Source: an uncultured Clostridia bacterium (GTDB lineage: Bacteria > Bacillota > Clostridia > RUG12999). Taken from it: DNA of 64,000 nt. The notes under the pieces were generated by a model that worked only from the letters and a program-made list of their open reading frames with translations, was not told the origin of the DNA and did no database searches. Positions 27,999-37,022 of this stretch are shown here, one piece after another. The stretch's first letter is position 1, and every line of letters begins with the position of its first letter. The stretch is taken from the NCBI GenBank assembly GCA_934792465.1, contig CAKVOK010000012.1, forward strand, positions 1-64,000, given 5' to 3'. A program made the position numbers and the translations under genes.

Positions 27999-29447
27999 TT
28001 ATTCCTCCTGTTTTTTTACATAATCCCGTGCCTGTCTTGATATTTCCGCTATGACTTTATCAATACCGGCATCTTTTGCTTTTTCTTTATATTCATTGAT
28101 ATAATTGCCGTAATCATCGGAAACGATGAAATCAGTATAATCTTCGCCTATATATTTTTCATTGACTGCAATAATGTTCAGCATTTCCGCAGCTATTGGC
28201 GACCTATCTATTTTAAATCCCAGAAGAGGGGAGGCAATGGCACTGTTGTTCAGTTCTTGTGTTTTTTTCCATACATCATTGTCCATACCTTCTTTGATAT
28301 ATGCATTGAACTGATTGCCGAATTTCCAGTCGGTACCGGGATTATACCCGGAGTTTGGTTTGTTTTTTATTTTGCCGTTGCTGTTCATAGTGTAATGAAT
28401 GTTTTTTATGCCGTTACAAATCAGATTGTACAGTTTTTTATCCGTGTTTATAAGCTTCAGCAGTTCAAATGCCTTTTCAGGCATTTTTGAATTTGCCCCG
28501 ACCGAGGTCATTGCATTTTCGCCGGTCAGCATAAGTTTTCTTGCTTCTCCGAGTCTTTTGTAAAGGTATGGCATTTTAAGATTTGATTCATCAAATTTTT
28601 CTATACTCGGTTTCCAAGTTGTAATGCATACGGCATATGCACCGTCATTATATAAGGAAGTATCGTCACCCTGACTGTCAACGTCTTTTCTGATATAGCC
28701 TCGCCGATACCATTCCCTCAGCCGCTCCATAGCACTTAACGCTTCCGGATTTTCCCAAAACGGTTTAATTTGGTTTGTATCGTAATTATAAAAAATTGCG
28801 GTGCTTCCAAACTCCTCTAATTTATTATATGTCCATGGACTGATACCCCAGGCTTTTCTGTATGGGTATACATCAGGCTCGTTTTTCTTGATTATTTCAA
28901 GAAACGGTTCTATATCATCAATAGTTTTAACGTTGTCAAGGCTGAAATTATACTTCTCAACCAAATCCGACCGCACCTGCAATGCAAGCTGCCGAACCAT
29001 GATTTGCAGATTCGGCATGGCATATATTCTGCCGTCATAGCTTATGTTTTTGAATACATACTCCGGAATGTCTGCCTTGAGATCCGGGCTGTCGTTAAGC
29101 AAATCCGTAATATCATAAAACGCACCGTTTTTAACTGCTGAATCGTAAATATTAAGCCAGTTTGACGTGAAGCATAAATCATAACTTTTCCCCGACGCCA
29201 TATACATTTTCATTTCGTCCTCATAGTCGCCTTGGTGAATAAATTTCAGATTCAGTGTTGCGCCTGCTTGAGGTTCGATTATTTCATTGGCTTTTTCCAT
29301 GACCCGGCTTATATCCGGCTGAGCATTTCCCGGAACAAGCCACAGCAGCTCATCCGCCGAACCTGTTTTAATTTCATTTTTCGGCGCACAGCCGCAAATA
29401 CTTAAAAATATTGCTACGGTTAATATTTTAGCAAGAATATTTTTCAT
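27999..29447 (-). CDS. Second solute-binding lipoprotein, paralogue of the neighbour
   Basis: This 482-residue lipoprotein has a short lipobox region ending SICGC with Cys20 as the likely lipidated residue; a Cys at -2 is a little unusual. It is collinear with the 496-residue paralogue (ELLKLINTDKKLYNLICNGI against KLIYMLNSNKELYNLLCWGI, and GNQFN in both) but clearly diverged. As first gene of the minus-strand operon it has its own ribosome binding site TAGGAGG and a good promoter upstream. Two binding proteins feeding one permease pair would widen the ligand range. The ligand is unknown. Confidence 0.92.
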   Translation of the reverse strand: MKNILAKILTVAIFLSICGCAPKNEIKTGSADELLWLVPGNAQPDISRVMEKANEIIEPQAGATLNLKFIHQGDYEDEMKMYMASGKSYDLCFTSNWLNIYDSAVKNGAFYDITDLLNDSPDLKADIPEYVFKNISYDGRIYAMPNLQIMVRQLALQVRSDLVEKYNFSLDNVKTIDDIEPFLEIIKKNEPDVYPYRKAWGISPWTYNKLEEFGSTAIFYNYDTNQIKPFWENPEALSAMERLREWYRRGYIRKDVDSQGDDTSLYNDGAYAVCITTWKPSIEKFDESNLKMPYLYKRLGEARKLMLTGENAMTSVGANSKMPEKAFELLKLINTDKKLYNLICNGIKNIHYTMNSNGKIKNKPNSGYNPGTDWKFGNQFNAYIKEGMDNDVWKKTQELNNSAIASPLLGFKIDRSPIAAEMLNIIAVNEKYIGEDYTDFIVSDDYGNYINEYKEKAKDAGIDKVIAEISRQARDYVKKQEE

Positions 29448-29519
29448 ATCAAACCTCCTAACCGTACAGAAATTGTTATTGCTTTGAAATAAAAATTTTA
29501 ATTTTCATTCTATATATCC

Positions 29520-29548
29520 ATTATACATGGTTAAAGGCAATTTGTAAA
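29520..29548 (-). promoter_or_regulatory. SigA-type promoter for the two-lipoprotein ABC operon
   Basis: On the minus strand TTTACA, a 17-bp spacer and a perfect TATAAT lie about 75 bp before the lipoprotein start. The divergent GH36 promoter is about 110 bp away, so the two units share a 276-bp control region (29448-29723). Confidence 0.75.
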
Positions 29549-29644
29549 TCCTTTTTTTTACGTATTAATTTCTTTTTTTTATATTCAAAATACTAAAATA
29601 TTGAGAAATCGCTATGCACTTTTGTTTTTTGAGAGTTGAAATCC

Positions 29645-29659
29645 GGACAAAAATTGTCC
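29645..29659 (+). promoter_or_regulatory. 15-bp dyad operator candidate, copy 1 (upstream of GH36)
   Basis: GGACAAAAATTGTCC is an inverted repeat (GGACAA-N3-TTGTCC). The identical 15-mer occurs at 31881-31895, and in both cases its end lies 25 bp before TATAAT. A position just upstream of a poor -35 box suggests an activator site, although a repressor cannot be excluded. Confidence 0.7.
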
Positions 29660-29661
29660 TC

Positions 29662-29690
29662 TTTGCGATAATATAAAAGTATGATATAAT
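29662..29690 (+). promoter_or_regulatory. Promoter of the GH36 gene
   Basis: A perfect TATAAT at 29685-29690 has a poor -35 region (TTTGCG at 17-bp spacing or TTGCGA at 16 bp). The weak -35 next to the dyad fits activator-dependent transcription. Confidence 0.6.
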
Positions 29691-29723
29691 TTAAGCAAAG
29701 TAACATTGGGAGGAATGAAGGAA

Positions 29724-31874
29724 ATGCCTATATTTGTAAACAACAAGCAGTTTCATCTGCAAACAAAAAGCGTCAGCTATATTTTTTCGGTATATACGAA
29801 AAAATGGCTTACGCATTTATATTGGGGCGATAAGCTCGACAAGAATGTGGATATAAGATATACAAACGATGAGTTTATTTTTTCGAGAGCAAATGGATTT
29901 CATCTTCCGACAAAAGAGGACAACAGTATGTTTGTAAGCGATTTAAAGCTTGAATTTTCAACGGTGGGTTCGGGAGATTACCGGGAACCGTCATTTGAGG
30001 CAAGATATGAAAACGGGTCGTCCGTAACGGAATTTGAGTATACGAATTTCAGAATATATGACGGCAAAGCGCAGCTTGAGGGGCTTCCGTCATCATATGA
30101 GGAAAACGACGCACAAACGCTGGAAATTATATTGACCGATAAGTTGACGGGTCTTAGGGCAATTTTAAGCTACAGCGTGTTTGAAGAATATGATGTAATT
30201 GCACGAAACGTAAGATACGAGAATGGGGGAACAGAGGACATCGGTCTCAGAACGTGTATGTCGGCAACGGTTGACTTTTCCGGCAACAAATACAGCGTTC
30301 TTAATCTTTACGGGGATTGGGCAAACGAACGCAATGTTGAATGGCTTAAAACAGGGCGCAGCATTATAAAGATAGATTCAAAAAGAGGCATGAGCAGTCA
30401 TATGCATAACCCGTGTATTGTAATGGCGGAGGAGGGAGCCGGTGAATATGCGGGAGAAGTATATTCCATGGCGCTTGTATACAGCGGAAGCTTTGCGGCT
30501 TATGCCGAAGGAAACTCCTGCGGCGGCACCAGACTGTCAATAGGAATAAATCCTTTTGATTTTGAATGGAAGCTTAGAAAGGGTGAAAGCTTTCAAACGC
30601 CGGAAGCGATTTTAGTATATTCGGGAGATGGTTTAAGCAATGTTTCTCATATATATCACAGATTTATAAGGGAAAGGATATGCAGAGGAAAATTCCGGGA
30701 TATGCTCAGACCTACGGTTATAAACAACTGGTCGGGAACGGCATATAATTTTGACGAGGAAAAGCTGCTGCAGATTGCACGCAGGGGAGCAGATATAGGG
30801 CTTGAACAGTTTGTTCTGGACGACGGTTGGTTCGGCAAACGAAACAGCAATACAAACTCGCTCGGCGACTGGTATGTAAATAAAGAAAAGTTGCCCGGCG
30901 GACTTAAGGCATTGGCAGAAAAAATTAACGGCATGGGGCTTAAATTCGGGCTTTGGACAGAGCCGGAAATGGTTTCTCCGGACAGCAATTTATATCGAAG
31001 CCACCCGGATTGGTGTATTCATTGTGAAAACCGCACACGAACGGAAAATGCAAATCAGCTGGTTTTGGATTTATCGCGCGGCGAGGTTTGCGATTATATA
31101 ATCAATATATTAACAGAGCTTTTGAAGAGTGCGAATATTGAATATATAAAATGGGACTGTAATAGGAATATAACGGAAACAAAGGACGGAGAACAACGGC
31201 ATAGATATATGCTCGGTTTGTACAAAATTCTTGAAACGATGAACCAAAGGTTTCCGAACGTTTTGTTTGAAAGCTGCTCCGGCGGAGGCGGACGCTTTGA
31301 TATGGGGATGCTTTGTTATATGCCGCAGATATGGACGAGCGACATTCAGCATGCCGTAACAAGGCAGTGTGTGCAGTACGGAACGTCGATAATATATCCA
31401 CCTGTTACGGCAACGGCGCATATAGGCGACATTAAGGTGGGAGAAAGTGAGGAAAATCAATTTATGCATGCCTGTGCCATGACTGCAATGGCGGGAAACT
31501 TCGGGTTTGAACTCGATTTATCACTGATGACGGATGGCGAAATGAAACAGGCAAAACAGTATGTTGATTCATATAAGAAAATACGCAGAACCGTTCAGTT
31601 CGGTAGATTTTACAGATTGGAAAACCCTTTCAAAACAGATTTTGCTTCTTGGATGTTTGCGGACAAAGACAAGGCTGTTTTGTTCACTTATCAAAGAAAA
31701 CCGGAATTGAACGGTGAAGAATGGCGCATAAAACTTAAAGGCTTGGAATGTGATAAGGACTATGAATGCAACGGCAGGATTTACAGCGGTGATGTGCTTA
31801 TGAAGGCTGGAATGCGAATCCCGCTGGATAAATATGAATTTGCAAGCAGATGCTATGTGTTTACCCGTATATAA
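29724..31874 (+). CDS. GH36 alpha-galactosidase
   Basis: This 716-residue cytoplasmic enzyme removes terminal alpha-linked galactose from oligosaccharides. It has an N-terminal beta-supersandwich (about 1-330), a TIM barrel (about 330-610) and a C-terminal beta-sheet domain. Catalytic motifs are clear: WTEPEMVSPDSNLYRSHPDW in the barrel, KWDCNR with nucleophile Asp478, CSGGGGRFDMG, and SDIQHA with acid/base Asp540. Nearby possible starts at 29706 (TTG) and 29715 (ATG) put the ribosome binding site too close; ATG 29724 lies 10 nt after GGGAGG. The gene stands alone, with a shared-type operator upstream and the second ABC importer operon 152 bp downstream, which suggests that imported galactosides are its substrates. 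Confidence 0.95.
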   Translation: MPIFVNNKQFHLQTKSVSYIFSVYTKKWLTHLYWGDKLDKNVDIRYTNDEFIFSRANGFHLPTKEDNSMFVSDLKLEFSTVGSGDYREPSFEARYENGSSVTEFEYTNFRIYDGKAQLEGLPSSYEENDAQTLEIILTDKLTGLRAILSYSVFEEYDVIARNVRYENGGTEDIGLRTCMSATVDFSGNKYSVLNLYGDWANERNVEWLKTGRSIIKIDSKRGMSSHMHNPCIVMAEEGAGEYAGEVYSMALVYSGSFAAYAEGNSCGGTRLSIGINPFDFEWKLRKGESFQTPEAILVYSGDGLSNVSHIYHRFIRERICRGKFRDMLRPTVINNWSGTAYNFDEEKLLQIARRGADIGLEQFVLDDGWFGKRNSNTNSLGDWYVNKEKLPGGLKALAEKINGMGLKFGLWTEPEMVSPDSNLYRSHPDWCIHCENRTRTENANQLVLDLSRGEVCDYIINILTELLKSANIEYIKWDCNRNITETKDGEQRHRYMLGLYKILETMNQRFPNVLFESCSGGGGRFDMGMLCYMPQIWTSDIQHAVTRQCVQYGTSIIYPPVTATAHIGDIKVGESEENQFMHACAMTAMAGNFGFELDLSLMTDGEMKQAKQYVDSYKKIRRTVQFGRFYRLENPFKTDFASWMFADKDKAVLFTYQRKPELNGEEWRIKLKGLECDKDYECNGRIYSGDVLMKAGMRIPLDKYEFASRCYVFTRI

Positions 31875-31880
31875 TAATAC

Positions 31881-31895
31881 GGACAAAAATTGTCC
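31881..31895 (+). promoter_or_regulatory. 15-bp dyad operator candidate, copy 2 (upstream of ABC/GRE operon)
   Basis: This is identical to the dyad at 29645-29659 and has the same 25-bp distance to the -10 box. The following bases CTCTT are also conserved. It begins 7 bp after the GH36 stop codon. Confidence 0.7.
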
Positions 31896-31897
31896 TC

Positions 31898-31926
31898 TTC
31901 CCGAAAATGAAAAATTATGGTATAAT
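31898..31926 (+). promoter_or_regulatory. Promoter of the long ABC-transporter/SLH/glycyl-radical operon
   Basis: A perfect TATAAT (31921-31926) has a poor -35 (TTCCCG at 17-bp spacing). It should drive the run of 13 genes to 54445, with a leader of about 95 nt before the first start. Confidence 0.6.
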
Positions 31927-32026
31927 AAAAACAAGGAAAAATACGGAAAATCCCTTTAAACAAACCTCGCTGAAGGGAAATAAAAAATCTATGCCGGTGC
32001 GGGGCGGCGGAACGGAGAGAAGCTAT

Positions 32027-33409
32027 ATGAAAAGAAAACTGAGATTAATGGCAGCAGTTCTGAGTGCGGCTATGGTTCCGGCAATATTTGCGGGCTGTGG
32101 AGAAAAGAATGAAACAGCAAAGGGAGGCGGAATTAAGACCGTAACAGTATGGACCTGCAACTCACATTCAAAAGCTGTTGTAACGAGATTGTGCAACGAT
32201 TGGAATGAAACAAAAGGAAAAGAAAAAGGAATAAAGATAGACTACCAGATAAAAAGTGCGGATAATATAATTCAAAGCACGGAACTTGCACTTAAAAGCG
32301 GAAATGCACCGGACTTTTTCGGCAGCGGTGATCTGGTAAAATACGCTACGAACGGAGACATAATGCCGATTGACGATTTGCCCGGCGGCAGTGAAATTAT
32401 AAACAGCTTCAGGGATTACATAGAAGAGGGAAGAACCATGTATCAAGGAAAAACCTATACAATTCCCACAACGGCAACTCCCGGTGGACTTGTTTATAAC
32501 AAGGATATGTTTAAGGCAGCCGGTATTGTTGACGAAAACGGTGAGGCAAAGCCGCCGGAAACACTTGAAGAAATGCGCAAATGTGCAAAAAAACTTACAG
32601 ATGTTGCAAACAAACAGTACGGAATTATTTATCCCATGAAGTGGGACGGCTGGTTCGCACACGATATAATATGCACAAAGATGAGCAGCGATGGATTTGA
32701 AACGTATAATCCGGGCAGCGGAAAATTTGAGTATGATGGTTTTAAACCTGTGTTTGAAGCATTTTTGGGAATGAGAGATGACGGAAGTGTGTACCCGGGG
32801 GCGGAATCGCTTGATAACGATACGGCGCGTGCACTGTTTGCGGAAGGCGGAATAGGTATGAAACTCGCCATGTCCTTTGATGTCGGCGTGTATAACGACC
32901 AGTTCCCGGCAAAGATTGACTGGGGGGTTGCACCGTATCCGGTAGCCGATAAGAATAATAAATACAAACAGCGTATGGATGTTGGCGGCGGCTGGTTCAT
33001 AAATGCTCATTCAAAACTGGACAAATCTATACTTGCGGAGATTGTTAAGTTTATATCGTCCGATGATTTTATACGCACATCATATAAAGAGGGAACGGAT
33101 TTGCCATGTGACTGGAGTAAGGTTGATGATATTGAACTTAAGGACGCTAAAAAAGGCTGGGAGGATTTTGCAAAGCTCGTGGGAGAATCGGCGCTTATTC
33201 CGCTTAAACCGAAAACAGACAAATCGGGCTTGCGTTCGGATGACAAGATATTCATAGAAGATATATACACGGGGAAAATAAGTATAGATGATGGCATTGC
33301 ACTTATGAACGAAAATGCGAATGCAGCTGTTGAAAACTATTATTCGGCTCATAAGGACGAAGACAAAAATCAATATTATAAAGAGGGCTGGCAGGCTCCA
33401 AAAAGATAA
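32027..33409 (+). CDS. ABC transporter sugar-binding lipoprotein (family 1 type)
   Basis: This 460-residue lipoprotein has a signal ending FAGC with Cys24 as lipidation site and a classic sugar-binding fold: TVTVWTCNSHSKA at the start of the mature part, a hinge region with YTIPTTATPGGLVYNKDMF, and MDVGGGWFINAHSK in the second lobe. It differs in type from the two lipoproteins at 26.5-29.4 kb and pairs with the MalF/MalG-like permeases downstream. The open frame extends 59 codons upstream into GH36, but ATG 32027 is the only start giving a lipoprotein signal and is preceded by GGAGAG. It is the first gene of the long operon controlled by the dyad-associated promoter. The ligand may be a galactose-containing oligosaccharide, by context. 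Confidence 0.93.
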   Translation: MKRKLRLMAAVLSAAMVPAIFAGCGEKNETAKGGGIKTVTVWTCNSHSKAVVTRLCNDWNETKGKEKGIKIDYQIKSADNIIQSTELALKSGNAPDFFGSGDLVKYATNGDIMPIDDLPGGSEIINSFRDYIEEGRTMYQGKTYTIPTTATPGGLVYNKDMFKAAGIVDENGEAKPPETLEEMRKCAKKLTDVANKQYGIIYPMKWDGWFAHDIICTKMSSDGFETYNPGSGKFEYDGFKPVFEAFLGMRDDGSVYPGAESLDNDTARALFAEGGIGMKLAMSFDVGVYNDQFPAKIDWGVAPYPVADKNNKYKQRMDVGGGWFINAHSKLDKSILAEIVKFISSDDFIRTSYKEGTDLPCDWSKVDDIELKDAKKGWEDFAKLVGESALIPLKPKTDKSGLRSDDKIFIEDIYTGKISIDDGIALMNENANAAVENYYSAHKDEDKNQYYKEGWQAPKR

Positions 33410-33430
33410 TAACGGAGAGGGTTGAAAAGT

Positions 33431-34366
33431 ATGCAGAGGGCGCATAAAGAGAATGTCGGATTGCTTCATGAAAGAAGAACGGAACAGCGTTGGTGCTGGA
33501 TCATGCTTGCAATTCCGGTAATAGGGTTTGCAGTGCTGACTGTATATCCGATATTATGGACATTCAGGTGGGCATTTTATTCATATACAGGTGTGGATTC
33601 AACGGCGGTATTTATAGGTATGAGAAATTTTAAAGCACTGTTTACAACGGATTTTACATATTGGAAATCATGGCTTACAACCTTACAGTTTACTTTGCTG
33701 AAGGTGCCTGTGGAACTTGCTTTTGCAATGTGTCTGGCGCTCATATTGTCGAGGAGTATAAGGGGAACGAACTTTTTCAGAAGTGTTTTCTATCTTCCGA
33801 GCGTAATAAGCGTTGTAATAATAGGTCTTGTATTTTCAAATCTGTTTTCGTTTTTCGGAGTAGTCAACGGAATTTTGCAAAACCTTGGAATTATCGATAC
33901 CGGTATAGACTGGTTTGCTAATAAAAACACGGCAATGGCGGTTATTGTTATAGGCTCAATTTGGAATACATTGGGAATTAATGTTATGTATTTCATGGCG
34001 GCGTTGACAAATGTGCCGAAGGAAATTTATGAATGTGCCGATTTGGACGGTGCAGGCTCTTTTACGAAATTTTTCAAAATAACATTGCCTATGATTATAC
34101 CGGTAGCACAGATAATTTTGCTGCTGTCAGTGGTTGGAACACTCGGAATAAATGAGTATATATTAACGCTTACAAACGGTGCGCCGTCAGGGATGACCCA
34201 TTCCGTAATATCTTATCAGACAACGCAGTTTGTACCGGGGTTTGCACAAAAATCTGTGCCGGAACTCGGATACGGCTGTGCAATGTCGCTTATAACAACG
34301 TTGCTTTTTGCATTGGTTGCAATAGGCTATAATAAGTTAAACAATAAATTAAAGGATATAAGTTAG
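33431..34366 (+). CDS. Sugar ABC transporter permease, MalF/UgpA-like
   Basis: This 311-residue protein has about six membrane helices. The EAA loop YECADLDGAGSFTKFFKI followed by TLPMIIP is the ATPase docking site. N-terminal WIMLAIPVIGFAVLTVYPIL and GMRNFKALF are typical of the family. A TTG at 33422 would add three residues but sits 1 nt from GGAGAGG; ATG 33431 has 10-nt spacing and is chosen. It forms the channel with the next gene product. Confidence 0.94.
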   Translation: MQRAHKENVGLLHERRTEQRWCWIMLAIPVIGFAVLTVYPILWTFRWAFYSYTGVDSTAVFIGMRNFKALFTTDFTYWKSWLTTLQFTLLKVPVELAFAMCLALILSRSIRGTNFFRSVFYLPSVISVVIIGLVFSNLFSFFGVVNGILQNLGIIDTGIDWFANKNTAMAVIVIGSIWNTLGINVMYFMAALTNVPKEIYECADLDGAGSFTKFFKITLPMIIPVAQIILLLSVVGTLGINEYILTLTNGAPSGMTHSVISYQTTQFVPGFAQKSVPELGYGCAMSLITTLLFALVAIGYNKLNNKLKDIS

Positions 34367-34375
34367 GGGGTAAAA

Positions 34376-35227
34376 ATGAATAAGAAGAAAACCACAGCAG
34401 ATATTGCCTCCTACGTATTCCTTGTAATAATGACACTTTTAACCTTGTTTCCGATAATATATACGGTGCTTTCGTCATTCAAATCAAATACCGAAATATT
34501 GGCATATCCGGAACGAATTTTTTCGCACAGTCCAACCTTTGATAATTATATTCAGGCATGGAGTTCACCGGATTTTCAGGTAAGCAGACTTTTGTTTAAC
34601 AGTATATATTATACACTTGCAAACGTTGTTATAGTTATGCTTATATCCTCTATGGCAGGTTATGTATTTGCGAGAGGAAATTTTAAAGGCAAAAAAATCG
34701 TATTTGCCTGTTTTGCTTCGCTTATGTTTATAAAGCTTGGCGGAATAAGCGTATATGCAACATTTAAAATACTTAATTTTTTACATATAACCCAATCGCT
34801 GCCGGCACTTATACTTATAAATCTGTTCGGCGTTCCGATAGTTAATATATATCTGGTAAAGGGATATATAGATACTATTCCGAACGCAATAGACGAGGCG
34901 GCAAGAATAGACGGGGCAAGCTTTCCGGGAATATTTTTCAGGATAATAATGCCGCTTTTAAAACCTATACTTGCCACTGTGGGCATACTTGCTTTTCAGG
35001 CATCGTGGAACGATTATCTTATGCCGACAATATTTACCGTGAATGTGCCGTCGCAAAGAACGCTGATAGTGGGGCTTATGGCATTGAAAAACAGCGGCGG
35101 CTCGGCAACGCAGTGGAATCTAATGCTTGCCGGAGCAGCTATAGCATTAGTGCCCGTTATTGTGGCATATACGGTAGCTAACAGATATTTTATATCCGGA
35201 CTTGCTGCCGGAGCGGTTAAGGGTTAG
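34376..35227 (+). CDS. Sugar ABC transporter permease, MalG/UgpE-like
   Basis: This 283-residue membrane protein has about six helices. The EAA loop IDEAARIDGASFPGIFFRI with IMPLLKPILAT is clear, and the C-terminus RYFISGLAAGAVKG is typical of MalG-like permeases. It lies 9 bp after its partner and has AGGGGG before the ATG. No ATPase gene follows; the next gene encodes an SLH protein, so this importer too must use an ATPase from elsewhere. Confidence 0.94.
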   Translation: MNKKKTTADIASYVFLVIMTLLTLFPIIYTVLSSFKSNTEILAYPERIFSHSPTFDNYIQAWSSPDFQVSRLLFNSIYYTLANVVIVMLISSMAGYVFARGNFKGKKIVFACFASLMFIKLGGISVYATFKILNFLHITQSLPALILINLFGVPIVNIYLVKGYIDTIPNAIDEAARIDGASFPGIFFRIIMPLLKPILATVGILAFQASWNDYLMPTIFTVNVPSQRTLIVGLMALKNSGGSATQWNLMLAGAAIALVPVIVAYTVANRYFISGLAAGAVKG

Positions 35228-35237
35228 GAGGAAGAAG

Positions 35238-37022
35238 ATGAAAACAAAAATATTAAGCCTTGCTATTATCTTTTTTATAGCGGCGTCTTTAGGCTTTGCG
35301 GCGCTTGCCGAAGGAAGCATTATAGGGGATATTGTTATTGAAAATGAAGCAGACGGTGCACTGGAAACAACGGACGGAAAGGTGTCGTTTTGGTTTGAAC
35401 CGCAGGGATATACGACAAACCGCCGCATTTTTACGGCTGTTATTCTGAAATACGGCGTAAGCGCCGATACGTTCTTTGCCGAAGAAAATACGGAGGTTGT
35501 TGCGGCGATAATGCAGTCAAAGCTTGAAAACGGCAAGGTAAGCTTTAGTGCAAATATTATAAATGAACCGTCTGGTATGCATACGATTATAGTGTCATAC
35601 GGCGGTGCAAAATCGGCGGGATTTGAAAAGATAAGGCAGTTTAAATACATTAATCCCGAAAAGATTGACAGTGCGATAATTGATGTAATTACACGCATAA
35701 ATGATGCAATAGAGTCGAAGAATGCCGAAAAGATTATTGAAATTTTAGAAAACGAATCTGATATAAAAGCAATTACGGAGCTTTACACAGATCGGATTTT
35801 AAATGCAGACGAGAAAACAGTTGCAAATGCTGCGAGAATAATACTTGGTCATAAACCGTTCAAACAGGAGGACGGAAGAGTTTTGTACAGCGATATTGAA
35901 AATTTTACGGCAGAAATTAACCGCACGTTTGCAATATCGGAAATGAATATGGCAGATTCGGCGGAAAAGGTAAAAAGTGCGTTTGAGTTTTACAATGATA
36001 AGTATTATAAGATAGATACGGATTTGTCGGCGAAAAATGCGGATGAAATATTTTCGCTTATGTGCGGAAAAGCAGTAATCAAAGAGGAAGATGTTAAAAA
36101 TATATTTAAGTATGCGGAACTAAAGTCGGAACTGCTGCATACGAACTATAATTTGGTTTACGACGCCGTTAAAAAGTATTCCGATGATTTAAGCGGACTT
36201 AATAAAACAAAATTCAGTGGCATAAACAAGAAGGATGATTTCGGCCGACAGGTATTAAACGGAATAGAAGGCTGCAAGGATTTAAGTGCAATAATAGTGC
36301 TTATAAATAATTACACCGAATCCGATTCGTCCGGCGGCGGAGGCAGTGCAGGTGGAGGAAAGGGCAGCTCCGGCGGAGGCTCAAGCGGTAAAAGCAGTGT
36401 CAGCATAGGGTCGCAGGTTGTAACGGATATTCGTCAAAATGCGAACGAAAAAACGAGACTGTTTTCCGATATTGACGAAAAACACTGGGCATACGGCGCA
36501 GTCGAGTATTTGTACGGAAAAGGTGCGGTTACGGGTTATGCGGACGGCAGCTTCAAAGCGGACGAAAACGTTACCCGTGCGGAGTTTGTGACTATGGCAG
36601 TAAAGTTGTTCGGCATGGAATCGGCGGAAGGTGCGGAAATGAACTTTACGGACGTATCCGACAAAGATTGGTTTTACGAAACGGTAAAAACAGCCGCATT
36701 AGGCGGACTTATCCTCGGTGATGCGGACGGCAGCTTTAGACCCGGAGAAAAAATCACACGTCAGGAAATAGCCGTAATATTAAACAGATATATAGAGAAA
36801 ACAGGTAAAAATCTTAAAAAAGTAAATTCGGCAACCGTATTTGAGGATGCGGACGAAATTGCAAACTGGGCGTTTGAAAGCATTGCAAGGCTGCAACGGT
36901 CGGGAATCGTAAACGGCACAAGCGACGGCAGCTTTAAACCCAATAATAACGCATCAAGAGCGGAAACGGCAGCAATGCTCTACAGACTTATGACAGCGGA
37001 GGAAAATGTAAATGAAGAATAA
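35238..37022 (+). CDS. SLH-anchored secreted protein with helical stalk
   Basis: This 594-residue protein has a signal peptide (1-25), a beta-sandwich-like domain of ~115 residues, an alpha-helical region (about 150-365), a Gly/Ser-rich linker (365-395), and three SLH repeats (about 405-590) starting FSDIDEKHWAYGAV, FTDVSDKDWFYETV and FEDADEIANWAFES. The layout (beta module, helical stalk, Gly/Ser linker, SLH) is the same as in the protein at 11460-14588. The upstream frame includes 12 extra codons, but ATG 35238 fits both the signal peptide and the GGAGGAAG site. Its last 11 bases overlap the next gene. No enzyme motif is seen; surface display of a glycan-binding module is the likely role. 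Confidence 0.85.
   Translation: MKTKILSLAIIFFIAASLGFAALAEGSIIGDIVIENEADGALETTDGKVSFWFEPQGYTTNRRIFTAVILKYGVSADTFFAEENTEVVAAIMQSKLENGKVSFSANIINEPSGMHTIIVSYGGAKSAGFEKIRQFKYINPEKIDSAIIDVITRINDAIESKNAEKIIEILENESDIKAITELYTDRILNADEKTVANAARIILGHKPFKQEDGRVLYSDIENFTAEINRTFAISEMNMADSAEKVKSAFEFYNDKYYKIDTDLSAKNADEIFSLMCGKAVIKEEDVKNIFKYAELKSELLHTNYNLVYDAVKKYSDDLSGLNKTKFSGINKKDDFGRQVLNGIEGCKDLSAIIVLINNYTESDSSGGGGSAGGGKGSSGGGSSGKSSVSIGSQVVTDIRQNANEKTRLFSDIDEKHWAYGAVEYLYGKGAVTGYADGSFKADENVTRAEFVTMAVKLFGMESAEGAEMNFTDVSDKDWFYETVKTAALGGLILGDADGSFRPGEKITRQEIAVILNRYIEKTGKNLKKVNSATVFEDADEIANWAFESIARLQRSGIVNGTSDGSFKPNNNASRAETAAMLYRLMTAEENVNEE

Noticed and set aside
32168..33010. Open frame of 280 codons on the minus strand inside the binding lipoprotein gene
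   Set aside because: Cys/Phe/Ile-rich composition and full overlap with a clear lipoprotein gene mark it as an antisense shadow.
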